Of a DNA stretch of 64,000 bases, positions 11,530 to 21,748 are shown piece by piece. How positions within the stretch are numbered: position 1 is the stretch's first letter; each line of letters begins with the position of its first letter. A model generated the notes under the pieces. The model was not told the DNA's origin. It made no database searches and saw only the letters and a program-made list of their open reading frames with translations. Made by a program: the position numbers and the translations under genes. Source of the stretch: Aschersonia sp. MBC 622 (Eukaryota > Ascomycota > Sordariomycetes > Hypocreales > Clavicipitaceae); the NCBI GenBank assembly GCA_030782805.1, contig JARJPL010000237.1, forward strand, positions 62,001-126,000, given 5' to 3'.

Positions 11530-13233
11530 ATGAACTCGAGGCGCATCCGCCCCGTGCAAAACGGCCTCATTCACCCGCGCGCCACATGCTCACTCAAACC
11601 TCGAATACCGCGCAGGATGCGCTCATCGGTCGCCGCCGCCGCTGCTGCAACCGCAACCGCGCGCGACTATGACGCGGCCCTAGCCAAGCTCAACCTTTTG
11701 GCCTCGAATCGCGCCATTACCGCGCTCTTCGAGACGCCGGCGGCGCGGCACGCAGACCCGGCATCGCCGCCGTCGCCATCGTCTCGGGACCTCAACGCGC
11801 AGGCCATTCCCGAGATGCAGACGTGGCTCCGCCGCGCGGGCTACACGCCGGACGACCTCGCCACCATGCGGCACATTCACGTCGCGGGCACCAAGGGCAA
11901 GGGCTCCGTGTGCGCCTTTGCCACGGCCCTGTTGCGCGCGGCGACGACGACGACAGCGGCGGACCGACGACGGCCGGTGGGCACGTACACGAGCCCGCAC
12001 CTCGTGAGCCCGCGGGAGCGCATCGCCATTGACGGGGAACCCATCAGCCAGGCCGTCTTCGCGGCCGCCTTTTGGCAGCTGTGGGAGCGGTTCACGGCGG
12101 CGGCGCGCGCCGAGGGCCGGCCCCGAGACGAGGCCGAGGGCCCGGCGTCGAAGCCGTTTTACTTTCGCTTCCTGACCATCATGGCCTGGCACGTGTTTCT
12201 GCAGGCGGGCGTCCGGGACGTGGTCATGGAGTGCGGCATCGGCGGCGAGTACGACGCGACAAACGTGCTGCCGCCGCAGGCCGTCTCGGCGGCGGTGGTG
12301 TCGCAGTTGGGCGTCGACCATGTGGCGATGCTGGGCAGCACGGTGGGCGAGATTGCGTGGCACAAGGCGGGCATCTTTAAGGCGGGCGCCACGGCGTTTG
12401 CGCTTGGTCTGCGCGGGGGCGGCGGCGGGGCGGAGGCGGAGGCGGAGGCGGCGGCGGTCATGGATGTGCTGCGGCGACGAGCGGCGGAGCGCGGTGCGGA
12501 GCTCGTCGAGGTAGACGAGGCGGCGGTGGACGTCTGGGCCGGCGTCGAGGGTGCGGCACTGCGCGGCGACTTCCAGAAGCGCAACCAGGCGCTCGCGGTG
12601 CTCGCCGTCCAGCAGCACCTGGGCGTCCGGGACGCGGCGGCGAGCACGGCCGAGTCGCTCGCGCGACTCCCGGAGGAGACGCTGCAGGCGCTGCGCGGAG
12701 CGACGCTGCGTGGACGGTGCGAGGAGGTCGACGACGAGGCGCACAATGTGCAGTGGATGCTCGACGGCGCGCACACGCGCGAGAGTATCGAGCAGGTGGC
12801 GGCGTGGCTGGCGGAGAGCGTGGCGGCCGACGACGACGACAAGGAGGCGGCAGATGTGACGCTCGTGTTTAACCAACAGGAGCGCGATGCTCCCGCGCTG
12901 CTGACGTGCCTCGTCGACGCCGTCGCGGAAGCGACCAACGGTAGGCGCGTCGTCGTCTTTTCGCGGGCGCTGTTCACGAGGAACGAGCAGGCGGCGGCGG
13001 ATCACGACGGCGATATGAGCGTGCAGAGGGCACTCGCAGAGACAATGAGGATGCTGGCGCCGCGGTGTAACGTGAGTGTCTTTGATAATGTGCAGAGTGC
13101 CGTGGCCGAGGTGAGACGCACGGAGGCGGCGGCGACGGCTGGTCGCGGCAGGAAGCAAAAGGTGCTGGTCACTGGGAGTTTACATCTCGTTGGGGGTATC
13201 ATGCGGGCAATTGAGCCCGACAGTCTATTATAG
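11530..13233 (+). CDS. Folylpolyglutamate synthase paralogue A (intronless, Ala-rich)
   Basis: ATP-dependent ligase that adds glutamates to folates, retaining them in cell or mitochondrion. 567 aa in one exon. The P-loop reads HVAGTKGKGS; the GTK form points to FPGS rather than dihydrofolate synthase (usually GTN). Other motifs are SPHLVSPRERI, CGIGGEYDATN, AWHKAGI (the carbamylated-lysine region), FQKRNQAL, WMLDGAHT and the terminal GSLHLVGG. The first 35 residues are basic and could target mitochondria. The frame extends upstream only through a GTG, so the first ATG at 11530 is used. Compared with paralogue B the gene is much more GC-rich, lacks introns and carries Ala/Gly/Glu-rich insertions. 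All core motifs are intact, so it is probably functional. Confidence 0.9.
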   Translation: MNSRRIRPVQNGLIHPRATCSLKPRIPRRMRSSVAAAAAATATARDYDAALAKLNLLASNRAITALFETPAARHADPASPPSPSSRDLNAQAIPEMQTWLRRAGYTPDDLATMRHIHVAGTKGKGSVCAFATALLRAATTTTAADRRRPVGTYTSPHLVSPRERIAIDGEPISQAVFAAAFWQLWERFTAAARAEGRPRDEAEGPASKPFYFRFLTIMAWHVFLQAGVRDVVMECGIGGEYDATNVLPPQAVSAAVVSQLGVDHVAMLGSTVGEIAWHKAGIFKAGATAFALGLRGGGGGAEAEAEAAAVMDVLRRRAAERGAELVEVDEAAVDVWAGVEGAALRGDFQKRNQALAVLAVQQHLGVRDAAASTAESLARLPEETLQALRGATLRGRCEEVDDEAHNVQWMLDGAHTRESIEQVAAWLAESVAADDDDKEAADVTLVFNQQERDAPALLTCLVDAVAEATNGRRVVVFSRALFTRNEQAAADHDGDMSVQRALAETMRMLAPRCNVSVFDNVQSAVAEVRRTEAAATAGRGRKQKVLVTGSLHLVGGIMRAIEPDSLL

Positions 13234-13336
13234 CCGTTCCTCGTAAATACACTACATTTTTTTTTATTTATTTCCATCTCCCTTTCTTCCCAAATGTACC
13301 TACATTCAACAACATCTTCCATCATCTAACAGCCTC

Positions 13337-15105
13337 CTACAGCGCATCCGCCTGCTCCAAAATCCCCAGCGCGCCGCCGACCAGATGTAAACTGCCCGTA
13401 ACGTACGCCTGCACCGCGCTCCCCTCGGGCAGGCCCTCGCCAAATCCGCGCGCGCAGTCGAGCGCCTCTTCAATCGTGGGGAGCACGCGCACGTCCGCCC
13501 CCGGGTCGAGCCGCGCCCACGCCTCGGCGAAGCGCCGCTGCGCCGTCATGCCCGCAACGTCTGCTGGGTCGACTTGGCGGTTGACAAAGTCGCGCTTGTA
13601 GCCCGTCGCGGCGTACGTCACGTTGGTGCAAAAGATGACGTGGTCAAAGGACTGCGCTTCCTTCGAGGCCGGTGACGGCTTCTTGTTCTTGTTGGCGGCA
13701 TGGATGGAGGCGAGAAAGTCGACGGCTTCGGCGCGGCCTTGCTGGTTGAAAATGAGGACGCGTGGGCCGATGCTAGAAACGTTGGAGCGTTTGTCAGTGT
13801 TTGGGAGGGGACCTTGGGGGAGTTGTTGCCATGGGAACTTTTTCTTGGGGAGGGGGGATAATCAGACGCACCTCTTTTCCGTTTCGCTGGCAAACCACTT
13901 GGCAGATACCTTGAGACTGTCTGCCGTGTGCGCGCCGTCGACATGCCACTTGATCTTGTCCTCGGCCTTGACCTCACACCGACCGCGGAAGCTCGTCTTT
14001 TCCAAGCCACTGACGAATTCCCGCGGGAGACTCTTCCCATCTCTGCCCCTGTCCATCCCGACTCCGAGCTTCTCTAGAGCCGTTTCCGCGAGCGCCACCG
14101 CCAGCGAGGCGTTGCGCTTCTGAAATGTCGCCGCCGGCCTGATCCGCACGCCGTCGAGGCGCGGGTCAATGGGCAGCTCCGTCAGCTCAACCCGCTTCTC
14201 CTCGGCGCGCGCGCGCAGCACCGCAGCCGCGTCCGGAAACTGCTCAACGGTAAACGCCGGGCTGCCGTTCTTCATGATGCCGGCCTTGTGCCACGCAATC
14301 TTGTCGAGGGTATCGCCGAGCACGTAGACGTGGTCGATGCCGAGCGTGCTGATGCCCGTGGCCAGCGGGCGCGGCACGAGATTGGTCGCGTCAAACTCGC
14401 CGCCAACGCCCGTCTCGTAGACGGCCACGTCGACGCCCTCTTGCAGAAAGGCGTGCCAGCTGACGAGCGTGAGATAGCGCCCGTAGATGGGCTTACTGCC
14501 GAGCGGCGGCGGCGGGCTGCCCTCGTCATTGTAATTTTCAGGCTGCTGCGGCGTAGACGGCGATTCGAGACGGTCCCAGACTTCGAAAAAGTACTTGGCG
14601 AATAGCGCCTCGGAGATGGGCGCCGAGTTGATGCGGATGCGCTCGCGCACGGCAATGAGGTGCGGCGAGATGAAGAGGCCCGTTTTGGCGGGGACGTTGC
14701 CGGCTTGCCGGTACTGGGCAAGGATGGAGTCGACAAAGGCGCATGTGCTGCCTTTGCCTTTGGTGCCTGCCACGTGGATGATGTTGAGACGGTTGAGATC
14801 AGATGTCTGCGAGGGATGTCAGCGAGTCTCGTCAGTTTCCAGAAAAACGACGAGGTGGCGCACCGAGTAGCCTATACGATTGAGATAGGTGCGCATCTCC
14901 CGGATGGAGGAGGCATCGGGCCTGACGCCAGCCTTGCGTCGGGCCTCTATCACTTCAAACGGCGTCTGCAGCGTATTCAGCGCGTCAATCGCATCCTATT
15001 GTCGGCGCGCCATTGTCAGTGCATGTACGGAAACTGCCGCGGGTGGACGTGGCCAAAAGTTTCACTCACATTGTAGGATCTGGTGGAGGTGGTAGAGGTC
15101 GTCAT
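13337..15105 (-). CDS. Folylpolyglutamate synthase paralogue B (three introns)
   Basis: Second FPGS, convergent with paralogue A; the two stop codons are about 100 bp apart. Exons 15105..15070, 14995..14864, 14806..13872 and 13772..13337 give 512 aa with all junctions in frame. The short first exon encodes MTTSTTSTRSYN, followed by DAIDALNTLQTPFE, which opens the canonical fungal FPGS domain. Motifs are HVAGTKGKGS, SPHLIAVRERIR, YETGVGGEFDATN, AWHKAGIMK, HVDGAHTADS and GSLHLVGG. This copy has the ordinary fungal FPGS architecture (probable MET7 orthologue). No long targeting peptide is evident, so it is likely the cytosolic form, though an upstream alternative start cannot be excluded. Confidence 0.93.
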
Positions 15106-15760
15106 TGTGCGCAAAGATTGTGGGCGCGAGGCAGATAGGAGCCTTTCTATGAGAGATAGTGGGCGCCTCGATACATTCTGCATCGAAGATGGGCCTATGC
15201 TTGCGCAGGTCTCGGCTGCAGCAGTTGGAATGCGGGTTCGGCAAAGAGAGGTAGGTTGAAGCTGCCAGCCTGAAATAAGCGCGGCCAGGAACTTTTGGTA
15301 GCAGGATCGGCGCTATAATTGACACTGGAGATTTGAGTCGCATCGGTTAATGGGTCACGACGATGATCATGTCAGAAAAGTAATGGGGCGTTTGAATATA
15401 AATATGTATTATTAGGTAAAGATTACAAAGATGAGAATGTTGCAATTTTTGGATCGTTTATTATTAGCGAGTGTTTGAGTGTTTGTCCTCTTTCATCAGC
15501 CGACAGCGTATTAGCTCAGTGGGCTATTCGATACGTAAGTACCTACCCAACTGCCTATTCAAGGGCCATAGTTATAGTCCTCATCATCATCCATCTCATC
15601 GCCTTCTAGCCTTTTTTATCATCAATATCATCAGAGTCGTCATCGTCATCTTCAAGGCTGATTTCTGACACCTGGCCGGCCTCTCAGACTGTCGGGCTTT
15701 GGCACTATTCCATCCTCGTTTTATTTGCTCCTTCTTCCCTTACGCCGCCAACTTTGCCAT
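15106..15760. other. Intergenic region between FPGS-B and the MBL-fold gene
   Basis: About 650 bp: FPGS-B promoter on the left and the 3' flank of the MBL-fold gene on the right. No gene seen. Confidence 0.6.
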
Positions 15761-16877
15761 TTATGCGCTGGCACCCACCGTCTGACAATTCTCATTGATG
15801 TGGGTTTCGAAATAAGCGTCTGTTATGTCACTTGCCCTGACACCAATCTGTCGTCCGAGCTGGGCTTTGGCTTGAGCCAGCTGCCGCCCATTTCCGTTTT
15901 GTGGGCAGACAGATTGCGGATCGGTAGCCATGAGCTCCAAGTACTTTTGATTCGATTGCAAGAGTTGTAGGCTGAACTGTCCAGCGAACATGGCCGCTCC
16001 GCTGCCGTGAGCTGGCAAGACTGTTTGGATGTTGTTCTCCCCGAGTATGCTTTGACTGATCTGCAGTCGATTGTTCTGTCGCTGGGTGTTGCTGCTAACA
16101 AGAAAGTTGACAGTGCTCTCAAGTTCATCGCCCATAAGTGCGACTCCGTTTATCATGGCGACTGTCCCCAGCTTCGTGTGGGCTTGGACATTTGTCACAT
16201 TCATCACGCCGTCCTGCATCTGGAAGCTGAATGACTGATCGCTCGACAGGGGGACATTGTCGCCTCCCCTGGCCCCCAATTTTTGTACGAGCGACGATTG
16301 TGCCATGACCGGGACTTGCTTCAAACTGTTTGCATTGCGCCCGGCGACATGGTCCCCGTGCTCATGGCTGAGGATGATCATGTCAATGCCCAGTCCTGTT
16401 TGCTGCTGCAACTCTTGGTTGCAGCTCTCAGCAAGAACCTTTGCCGTCGACGTGTCAAACATAAAGACCGAGTTCTGGGATGCTTTTATGTAGTAGACCA
16501 TGACGCCCAGATTGAGGTTTGGATCGAACCCCTCGTCGTTCAAGTTGACGGATCTGGGCTGAATTCCTTGAGGTATCTTGTCGGCATCATCAGAACCACC
16601 TGCGTAGCAGCCATATATCTCAGCTCCAACATTTTGAATGCGGCCGAAGAAGATGTTGACTTGATTCTGTTGGTTCTGCCTCCTGAACATGGCACTTTCA
16701 TTGCGAATTAGTTACCTCGCCATAGGTGAATCTGAAATAGTTGGCTGCTTACGGCACATATCGAGTTGACCAGTCAAGACTTGGTCCAAGCCGACGAGCA
16801 TGGAGAGCATCACCGTGTATACAGGCAGTCGTGCTGCCGATCAAGGCCAATATAGCCTTGGGAATTTCTGATCGCAT
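15761..16877 (-). CDS. Secreted metallo-beta-lactamase-fold hydrolase
   Basis: Two exons (16877..16753 and 16682..15761, 70-nt intron with GTAAGC donor and CTAAT branch) give 348 aa. Exon 1 supplies a signal peptide (AILALIGSTTACIHG), so the product is probably exported. The MBL signature HEHGDH gives metal ligands H148, H150, D152 and H153. Further expected ligands are present: AHTKLGT (His), MGDELES (bridging Asp) and LPAHG (final His). The metal site is therefore complete. The true substrate is unknown; the fold serves lactonases, thiolesterases, lactamases and others. The neighbouring gene encodes a GFA-domain protein on the same strand. The gene may have a bacterial-like ancestry, but I cannot test this here. 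Confidence 0.85.
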
Positions 16878-17259
16878 AATGAACTGGCCGGTGCACCTTT
16901 ACCTGAGGCGCTGTAAGAAGAGTAAATGAAGTGAGCTGACGGATGAGATGGACGACGAATTATTTAAAGCTTGGATAGAAGCATATGTCGGTGGTCGCAG
17001 GCTGACTCTCTGGCAAGGTGGTTAGGCCACGACTGTAACAGTCTTGAAACGATATGCGCTACAAGGTCCAACCGGTTCACCTTAAGCCGGCGCGCCTCAA
17101 GTCAAGCAGGAAAGACTAGTTAAAACGTTCTTTTTCACTTTGTTCAAGATCTACAATGGTCTAGACGTGGATTTACAATCCCTAGAGCGGGAAAACTTTG
17201 AAACGGTTCGTTTATGCATTCGGCAACTCACGCTCGCGCACTCCTCCCTCCTCTTGGCT
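16878..17259. other. Intergenic region between MBL-fold and GFA genes
   Basis: About 380 bp. It contains the presumed promoter of the MBL-fold gene. No gene or repeat seen. Confidence 0.6.
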
Positions 17260-18330
17260 TCAAATCTCGTCTGCCAAGATTTCTCCACCATTTCTTTCCA
17301 TTGTCCATTTTCTCATGCCCTCTACTACGCCTTCAGTCATGTCCTTGTCAAAAGCAAGACCATCGTTCTCAAAGGACAATCGCGTCCGCCAAGTGATCCA
17401 GCTCTCCGCCATGGCTCCGTCCGGCGCTCTCAGTAATCCTGTCGATATGTCAACCACCGGTACGTGACCATACCGGCGGCTGTGCTGCAGAAAGAAAACT
17501 GTCGCGCTGCAGACGGAGCAAAAAGCGCGCGTCACACCTTCTGAGGAAGCGTACGTTTTGATGGTGCCGAGCATGAGATGCTCGCCCATGGCAGGCTCGA
17601 TGGCATTGATGGGCACAAAAATCCACGATGCTACAAGCGTTCCGTTGATAAGCCTGCAGTCGTCGCAGATGTCGAGTGTGCCGTACCATTTGGTCGGGTC
17701 GAGCGGCGACACAAAGCGCTTCGCATAGTTGTGCTCTGCAATCTCCTTGGATGGCCGAGGGATGGTAAAGGACACACCGCCACAATGGCACTGAGCTCGA
17801 AGTCTCTCTTGTCCGTCGGAGCCGACTTCAAGCTTGGATTCGGGGGCTGCTGCGTTGGGTTGGTCGTCTTCGGGGTTCCAGGTTCCCAAAGCTTTGCCTT
17901 GGATGTGTGTAAGGATACCTGCCAGTCCACCATCTCCGGCAGACTTGTTGAAGACATGCGAGACAATATTGACAATATCGTGACCATGTTCTTTGAGGAT
18001 CGCCGTCGCCAGCGTCCATGTCCCATCATCATTTCCAACAGCACCGACATGGCAGCCGCACGTCGAGCACGACTTTGGGGTGTAGCCGACACCAGGTATC
18101 AGGTACGACGTCAGACCTTTACTGCTTGACGGCGCTATCCAATTTGGCTCGATACCTTGAGCGAGATTGGCGTGCATGTTTGCCAGAGTTCCCGTATTAT
18201 AGCGGCATATGCTACAATGGCACAGATAGGCCTTGAGGGGAAGGTCTGCGACTGGGATGTCGAGGGTAAAGTGTATGCCACCGCAGAAGCATTTCGCCTC
18301 TAGTGTGCGGATTCTCGTTGATTCAGCCAT
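17260..18330 (-). CDS. Double GFA/CENP-V-domain protein
   Basis: 356 aa in a single exon with two consecutive glutathione-dependent formaldehyde-activating-enzyme (GFA, DUF636) zinc domains. Domain 1 has C14/C16, then CHCSIC (C37, C39, C42) and CSTCGC. Domain 2 starts near residue 180 with QCHCGG, then CDDCRLINGT and FCSVC. All expected zinc-ligand cysteines of both copies appear present. The family includes proteins proposed to bind S-hydroxymethyl-glutathione, but most fungal members are uncharacterised, so formaldehyde chemistry should not be assumed. Tandem GFA proteins are known in fungi. The start at 18330 directly precedes the first domain. Confidence 0.88.
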   Translation of the reverse strand: MAESTRIRTLEAKCFCGGIHFTLDIPVADLPLKAYLCHCSICRYNTGTLANMHANLAQGIEPNWIAPSSSKGLTSYLIPGVGYTPKSCSTCGCHVGAVGNDDGTWTLATAILKEHGHDIVNIVSHVFNKSAGDGGLAGILTHIQGKALGTWNPEDDQPNAAAPESKLEVGSDGQERLRAQCHCGGVSFTIPRPSKEIAEHNYAKRFVSPLDPTKWYGTLDICDDCRLINGTLVASWIFVPINAIEPAMGEHLMLGTIKTYASSEGVTRAFCSVCSATVFFLQHSRRYGHVPVVDISTGLLRAPDGAMAESWITWRTRLSFENDGLAFDKDMTEGVVEGMRKWTMERNGGEILADEI

Positions 18331-18807
18331 TTTGGAATGAAACTCGCTTCGCTAATTGTGCAAGAGAAGTGACGAGGTGATAGTAGAGGATAGGCGATTC
18401 GATCGACTTATAATCACCAGCCTTCATATTAGCCTAGCGACTGGCGGGGAGGCGCTTCAGGCGTGGGGGAGCTGAAAACCTTGGCCGTGAACTTTTTGGC
18501 TAAAAATGTTAGTCAAATAGAACAGCTTGTCATTAGTTCATCAAAAGGGCGTTTGTGAATTTTGTCGATCCCTGTAAAAGGGAAGATTCTACATTCTCAT
18601 CTTGTTTGCTGTGCAAGAGTTATTACTTGGTACCTACAGCGCTGCTTTGCCTGGCTGACAGTGGTAGCAGCGTCTTGTTAGCGGTCCGCTTTTTGCAACT
18701 GAAAATCGCCCCCACCAGATTCGGCCAACCAAAGAATAATTTTCTTTCTTCTTTTTGAAGCAGCGTTCGTCATCTACTTGAACAATCATTTGTCCCTTTT
18801 TCATACC
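18331..18807. other. Divergent promoter region, GFA gene and URI gene
   Basis: About 480 bp between divergently transcribed genes. No additional gene seen. Confidence 0.6.
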
Positions 18808-20598
18808 ATGGCGGCGGCCTCGCATGCGCCTTCTGTCCATGAGACGCTAGCCGATATGGATGACCATCTCGCGCGGCTCAAGGTCAAGGTCCAGGAGCAA
18901 CGGAACAGCCTGCAGCACTGGCAGACGTGGGACGCCGAGTATGAGGCTCTGAAGGAACAAATACAAGCCCTTTCCGAGGCTCCGACGGCCGAGGATCTGC
19001 AGCGGCTTCGTAAAGACTTTGACGGCGAGCTTCTCGTGGGAAAGGAACTTGATGAGATTTTCGGCCAACAGCAGCGCTCTCGTGACCAAATCATCAACGT
19101 CCTGGATCGCCGCATAGATTATGTCAGCCAAAACGTTCGCAGTCTACAGAAGCAATTAGAAAAGACCGAACTCTTGATTATGGACGCGGAGGCGTCCAAT
19201 GAACAGGGTGCCGTCGACGACAATGGTCCTCCCATCACGGAAATTGTCGAAGAGTTGGATGAAGAGGATAATGTACTTTCATATCGCCTGAACCGACCCG
19301 GCGAGGTCTTACCCCGAGTCAATGCAGCGCTTGAGAAGGTCGGCATTGATACCGCTTCACCTGAAGCTTCGTCGTCAAAGCCGCCCCAAGATCATCATGG
19401 TGCTAGTGCTGCCAAAAGTCTACCTGTCAGGAAAGTCAAGGAGTCAATACCGCTTCCCTCAGAGTCAGAGTCGGCTCAAGAGGTGACGCCTCCGGTCTCA
19501 CGAATGGCAAGGCGTGTGGATGGTATCATGAAGACCGCCAAAGAACAAGAAAAAATAAGCAGTCAACCTGCAACTATTCCTGACGACGAGGATTCCGACG
19601 ATGCAGACCTTCGTCAACAAATGCTGAAATATAGCATGGGTGAGATGGGCGCGATAGTCGCTGAACTCAACCTTGAAGACGACGATGACGACACTGATGA
19701 CCTTGACGATGATGAATGGCTAGAAGGCGACGATATGGATGATGATGAGGACGATGACGATGAGGAAGATAAATACGGCCGTTTCACAGGCCGCATGGTT
19801 ACTGACAAGTACCAAAGACGAATGCTGGAGCTGGAGACCAGACTAGGCGTCAAATCTCGCTTCACACGAAAAATGGAGCAAAAGGCCAAAGAAAAGGACT
19901 CGGACGATGATGACGGTGAAGGAATTGGCCGCATACGCATTCAATCAAAGTCCACGCCATCACCAGCCTCTTCCTCAGCCGCACCTTCACGATCCATTGT
20001 CAAAGAGAGACAATCCACTAAGAATGAGCCCCCCAAAAAGGGTGTCCGCTTCGCCGATGAGCTCGATATCGCCAACGAAGCCGAGCCAAGCCCTGCGCCC
20101 GCAGCATCCAAGCCGGACACTGAAAAGCCAGTCGAGCCCATGAGCGAGCTCATCGTGGAGCGAAAACCTGCCACCAAGCCCGCGGCAACCCCTCCTTCAA
20201 CACAACGGCCGTCACGCTTCAAAAAGGCCGCCGCCGGCGCGCAGACGGCACCCAGCATCATTCCCAAGGGACCCTTTGACGTCCCCGCGTCCCTTCTCTC
20301 GCAGCAGCACGAGCAGGAGGAGGAGGAGAGGCTGGTCCCCACCGGTCCAGAGGGCAAGACCATTGCCGACACTCTGGTCGAAAAGGGCAGCGTGTCGCGG
20401 CCCGCGGACCCCAGAGAGCTCGACGACACCATGGTGCACATGGGCGTCGCCGAGGAGCACCAGCGGCTGCGCAGCCGCTTTATACGCCGTGATGGCGAGG
20501 GCTTCGTCAAGGAAAAGGAAAGCCCTGTCCAGCCGCTCGACGGCGGCAGCGGTGAGCGCGTCAGCCGCTTCAAGGCCGCCCGTCTATCTCGGCAATAA
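18808..20598 (+). CDS. bud27: URI/Bud27-type unconventional prefoldin
   Basis: 596 aa, single exon. Residues about 10-130 form a prefoldin alpha-like coiled-coil domain (heptad-rich, with QQQRSRDQIINVLDRRIDYV). A strongly acidic Asp/Glu tract occurs at about 290-325, followed by a low-complexity Ser/Pro/Lys region. The C-terminal DUF3835-like block includes EHQRLRSRFIRRD and ends SRFKAARLS. This order is that of URI1/Bud27, which binds RNA polymerase subunit Rpb5 and supports assembly of the three RNA polymerases. The start at 18808 has the strong context ACCATGG; the open frame upstream is only reachable from a TTG. Confidence 0.85.
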   Translation: MAAASHAPSVHETLADMDDHLARLKVKVQEQRNSLQHWQTWDAEYEALKEQIQALSEAPTAEDLQRLRKDFDGELLVGKELDEIFGQQQRSRDQIINVLDRRIDYVSQNVRSLQKQLEKTELLIMDAEASNEQGAVDDNGPPITEIVEELDEEDNVLSYRLNRPGEVLPRVNAALEKVGIDTASPEASSSKPPQDHHGASAAKSLPVRKVKESIPLPSESESAQEVTPPVSRMARRVDGIMKTAKEQEKISSQPATIPDDEDSDDADLRQQMLKYSMGEMGAIVAELNLEDDDDDTDDLDDDEWLEGDDMDDDEDDDDEEDKYGRFTGRMVTDKYQRRMLELETRLGVKSRFTRKMEQKAKEKDSDDDDGEGIGRIRIQSKSTPSPASSSAAPSRSIVKERQSTKNEPPKKGVRFADELDIANEAEPSPAPAASKPDTEKPVEPMSELIVERKPATKPAATPPSTQRPSRFKKAAAGAQTAPSIIPKGPFDVPASLLSQQHEQEEEERLVPTGPEGKTIADTLVEKGSVSRPADPRELDDTMVHMGVAEEHQRLRSRFIRRDGEGFVKEKESPVQPLDGGSGERVSRFKAARLSRQ

Positions 20599-21432
20599 AA
20601 AACCATTACATATGCATGCATCATGGCGCAGGATATCGTGTTTTCTTTTTTTGACATATAGACATTTTGGGGGAAGGCGCAACATATTATTTCTCTCTCC
20701 TCTATGGAGCATCTCTTTCCGTCCCGACATCTTTTCTGTTGTTCCCTTCTCTGTGACAAGTTGTACTACATCTTTCAACGGAACGCCCGATACATGCACA
20801 TGTATCTCCGAGGGTCTGCAGTATATCTTCTGCTCATCCTAAAGGCCAGTTCCTAGATTAAACTACTACGGGCTCTCTGAGGCCAAGTACCGGAATTATT
20901 TTTCAACTTTTAAAGGTCTTGGCTATTCGTTTCGTCCGTAACACTCTTTTTCTTTTCTAAGATTTTTTTTTTAAACTCGGCAGGTGATCCTCAGCGGGCA
21001 TTCGTGTGCAGGGTAAGTGGAACGCGTAGATGTCATCGCTCTTCATGCGGCCAATTTTTTCTCGATGCATGAGTAGACATGACGAGTCTTGTTACAGTAG
21101 TTTGGTTCTTTTTTTTTCTCTCTAAAAAAGAGAAGAAGAAGAAAAAAAAACAACAACAAAGTGTTTATCATGTTTGGTATTACAGTCTTCATTTCACGAG
21201 CAAAGCCTTCTTGAGTGGCGTTTTTTGCACCTGCCATTCACGCGATACAGATCCAAATGTTTACGCACCGGTGCGCATTTCTCATGCTCTTACAAGAACC
21301 CTCCCCTAAATAGATGGGAAAACTGGAAAGATTCGCGAATAGGGAAAATTTGCAGAGAGGAATTAAAAGAAAGGAAAGAAACAAAACCAAAAAAGATTAA
21401 TGCAGAGATAAGTCCTGACGGCAAAAAAGTGT
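20599..21432. other. Intergenic region between URI gene and tRNA-Val
   Basis: About 830 bp. T-rich and A-rich runs occur near 20954..20975 and 21110..21160. A Pol III terminator for the tRNA lies at its right edge. No gene seen. Confidence 0.6.
21423..21428 (-). terminator. RNA polymerase III terminator of tRNA-Val
   Basis: A run of six T on the minus strand begins four bases after the tRNA 3' end, the usual Pol III stop signal. Confidence 0.75.
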
Positions 21433-21505
21433 GATCCCGCCCGGGCTTGAACCGGGGACCTTCTCGGTGTTAACGAGATGCCATAACCAACTAGACCACG
21501 GGATC
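21433..21505 (-). tRNA. tRNA-Val (anticodon AAC)
   Basis: A 73-nt intronless cloverleaf. The acceptor stem GATCCCG pairs with CGGGATC. The anticodon stem TCTCG/CGAGA closes a seven-base loop TTAACAC, giving anticodon AAC, and the T arm is CCCGG-TTCAAGC-CCGGG. A poly-T terminator follows. It reads valine GUU/GUC codons after A34 deamination. Confidence 0.93.
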
Positions 21506-21748
21506 CGCTGTAGTTGTTGAATAACGGTTCCTTAACAGGTACTATAAAGTTAGAAGAAAATTGTCCGCAAAATCTTAAATTTCGTCGGCCATGGGCAAAC
21601 ACATAGCGCATGCGGTTTTCTTTGCTGTCAAGCAGATTCATTTCGCTTATTGTCATGAGATGTGGAATATTGTACACAAATGCTGCACCCTCCGCTGAAA
21701 ACAGGCCATTTTTTGCTTGCAAAGCGTCTTGTCTGCAGCCCACTCCCT

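Noticed and set aside
12159..12977. 272-codon second antisense frame over FPGS-A
   Set aside because: Same cause; Ser/Ala/Thr-rich with no domain.
11680..13158. 492-codon open frame antisense to FPGS-A
   Set aside because: It is Arg/His-rich with no motif and arises from the extreme GC bias of the sense codons.
15500..15535. tRNA-like string TTAGCTCAGTGGGC
   Set aside because: Resembles a D arm, but no acceptor or T arm can be built around it.
19941..20759. 272-codon frame antisense to the URI gene
   Set aside because: Ser-rich complement of low-complexity sense codons.
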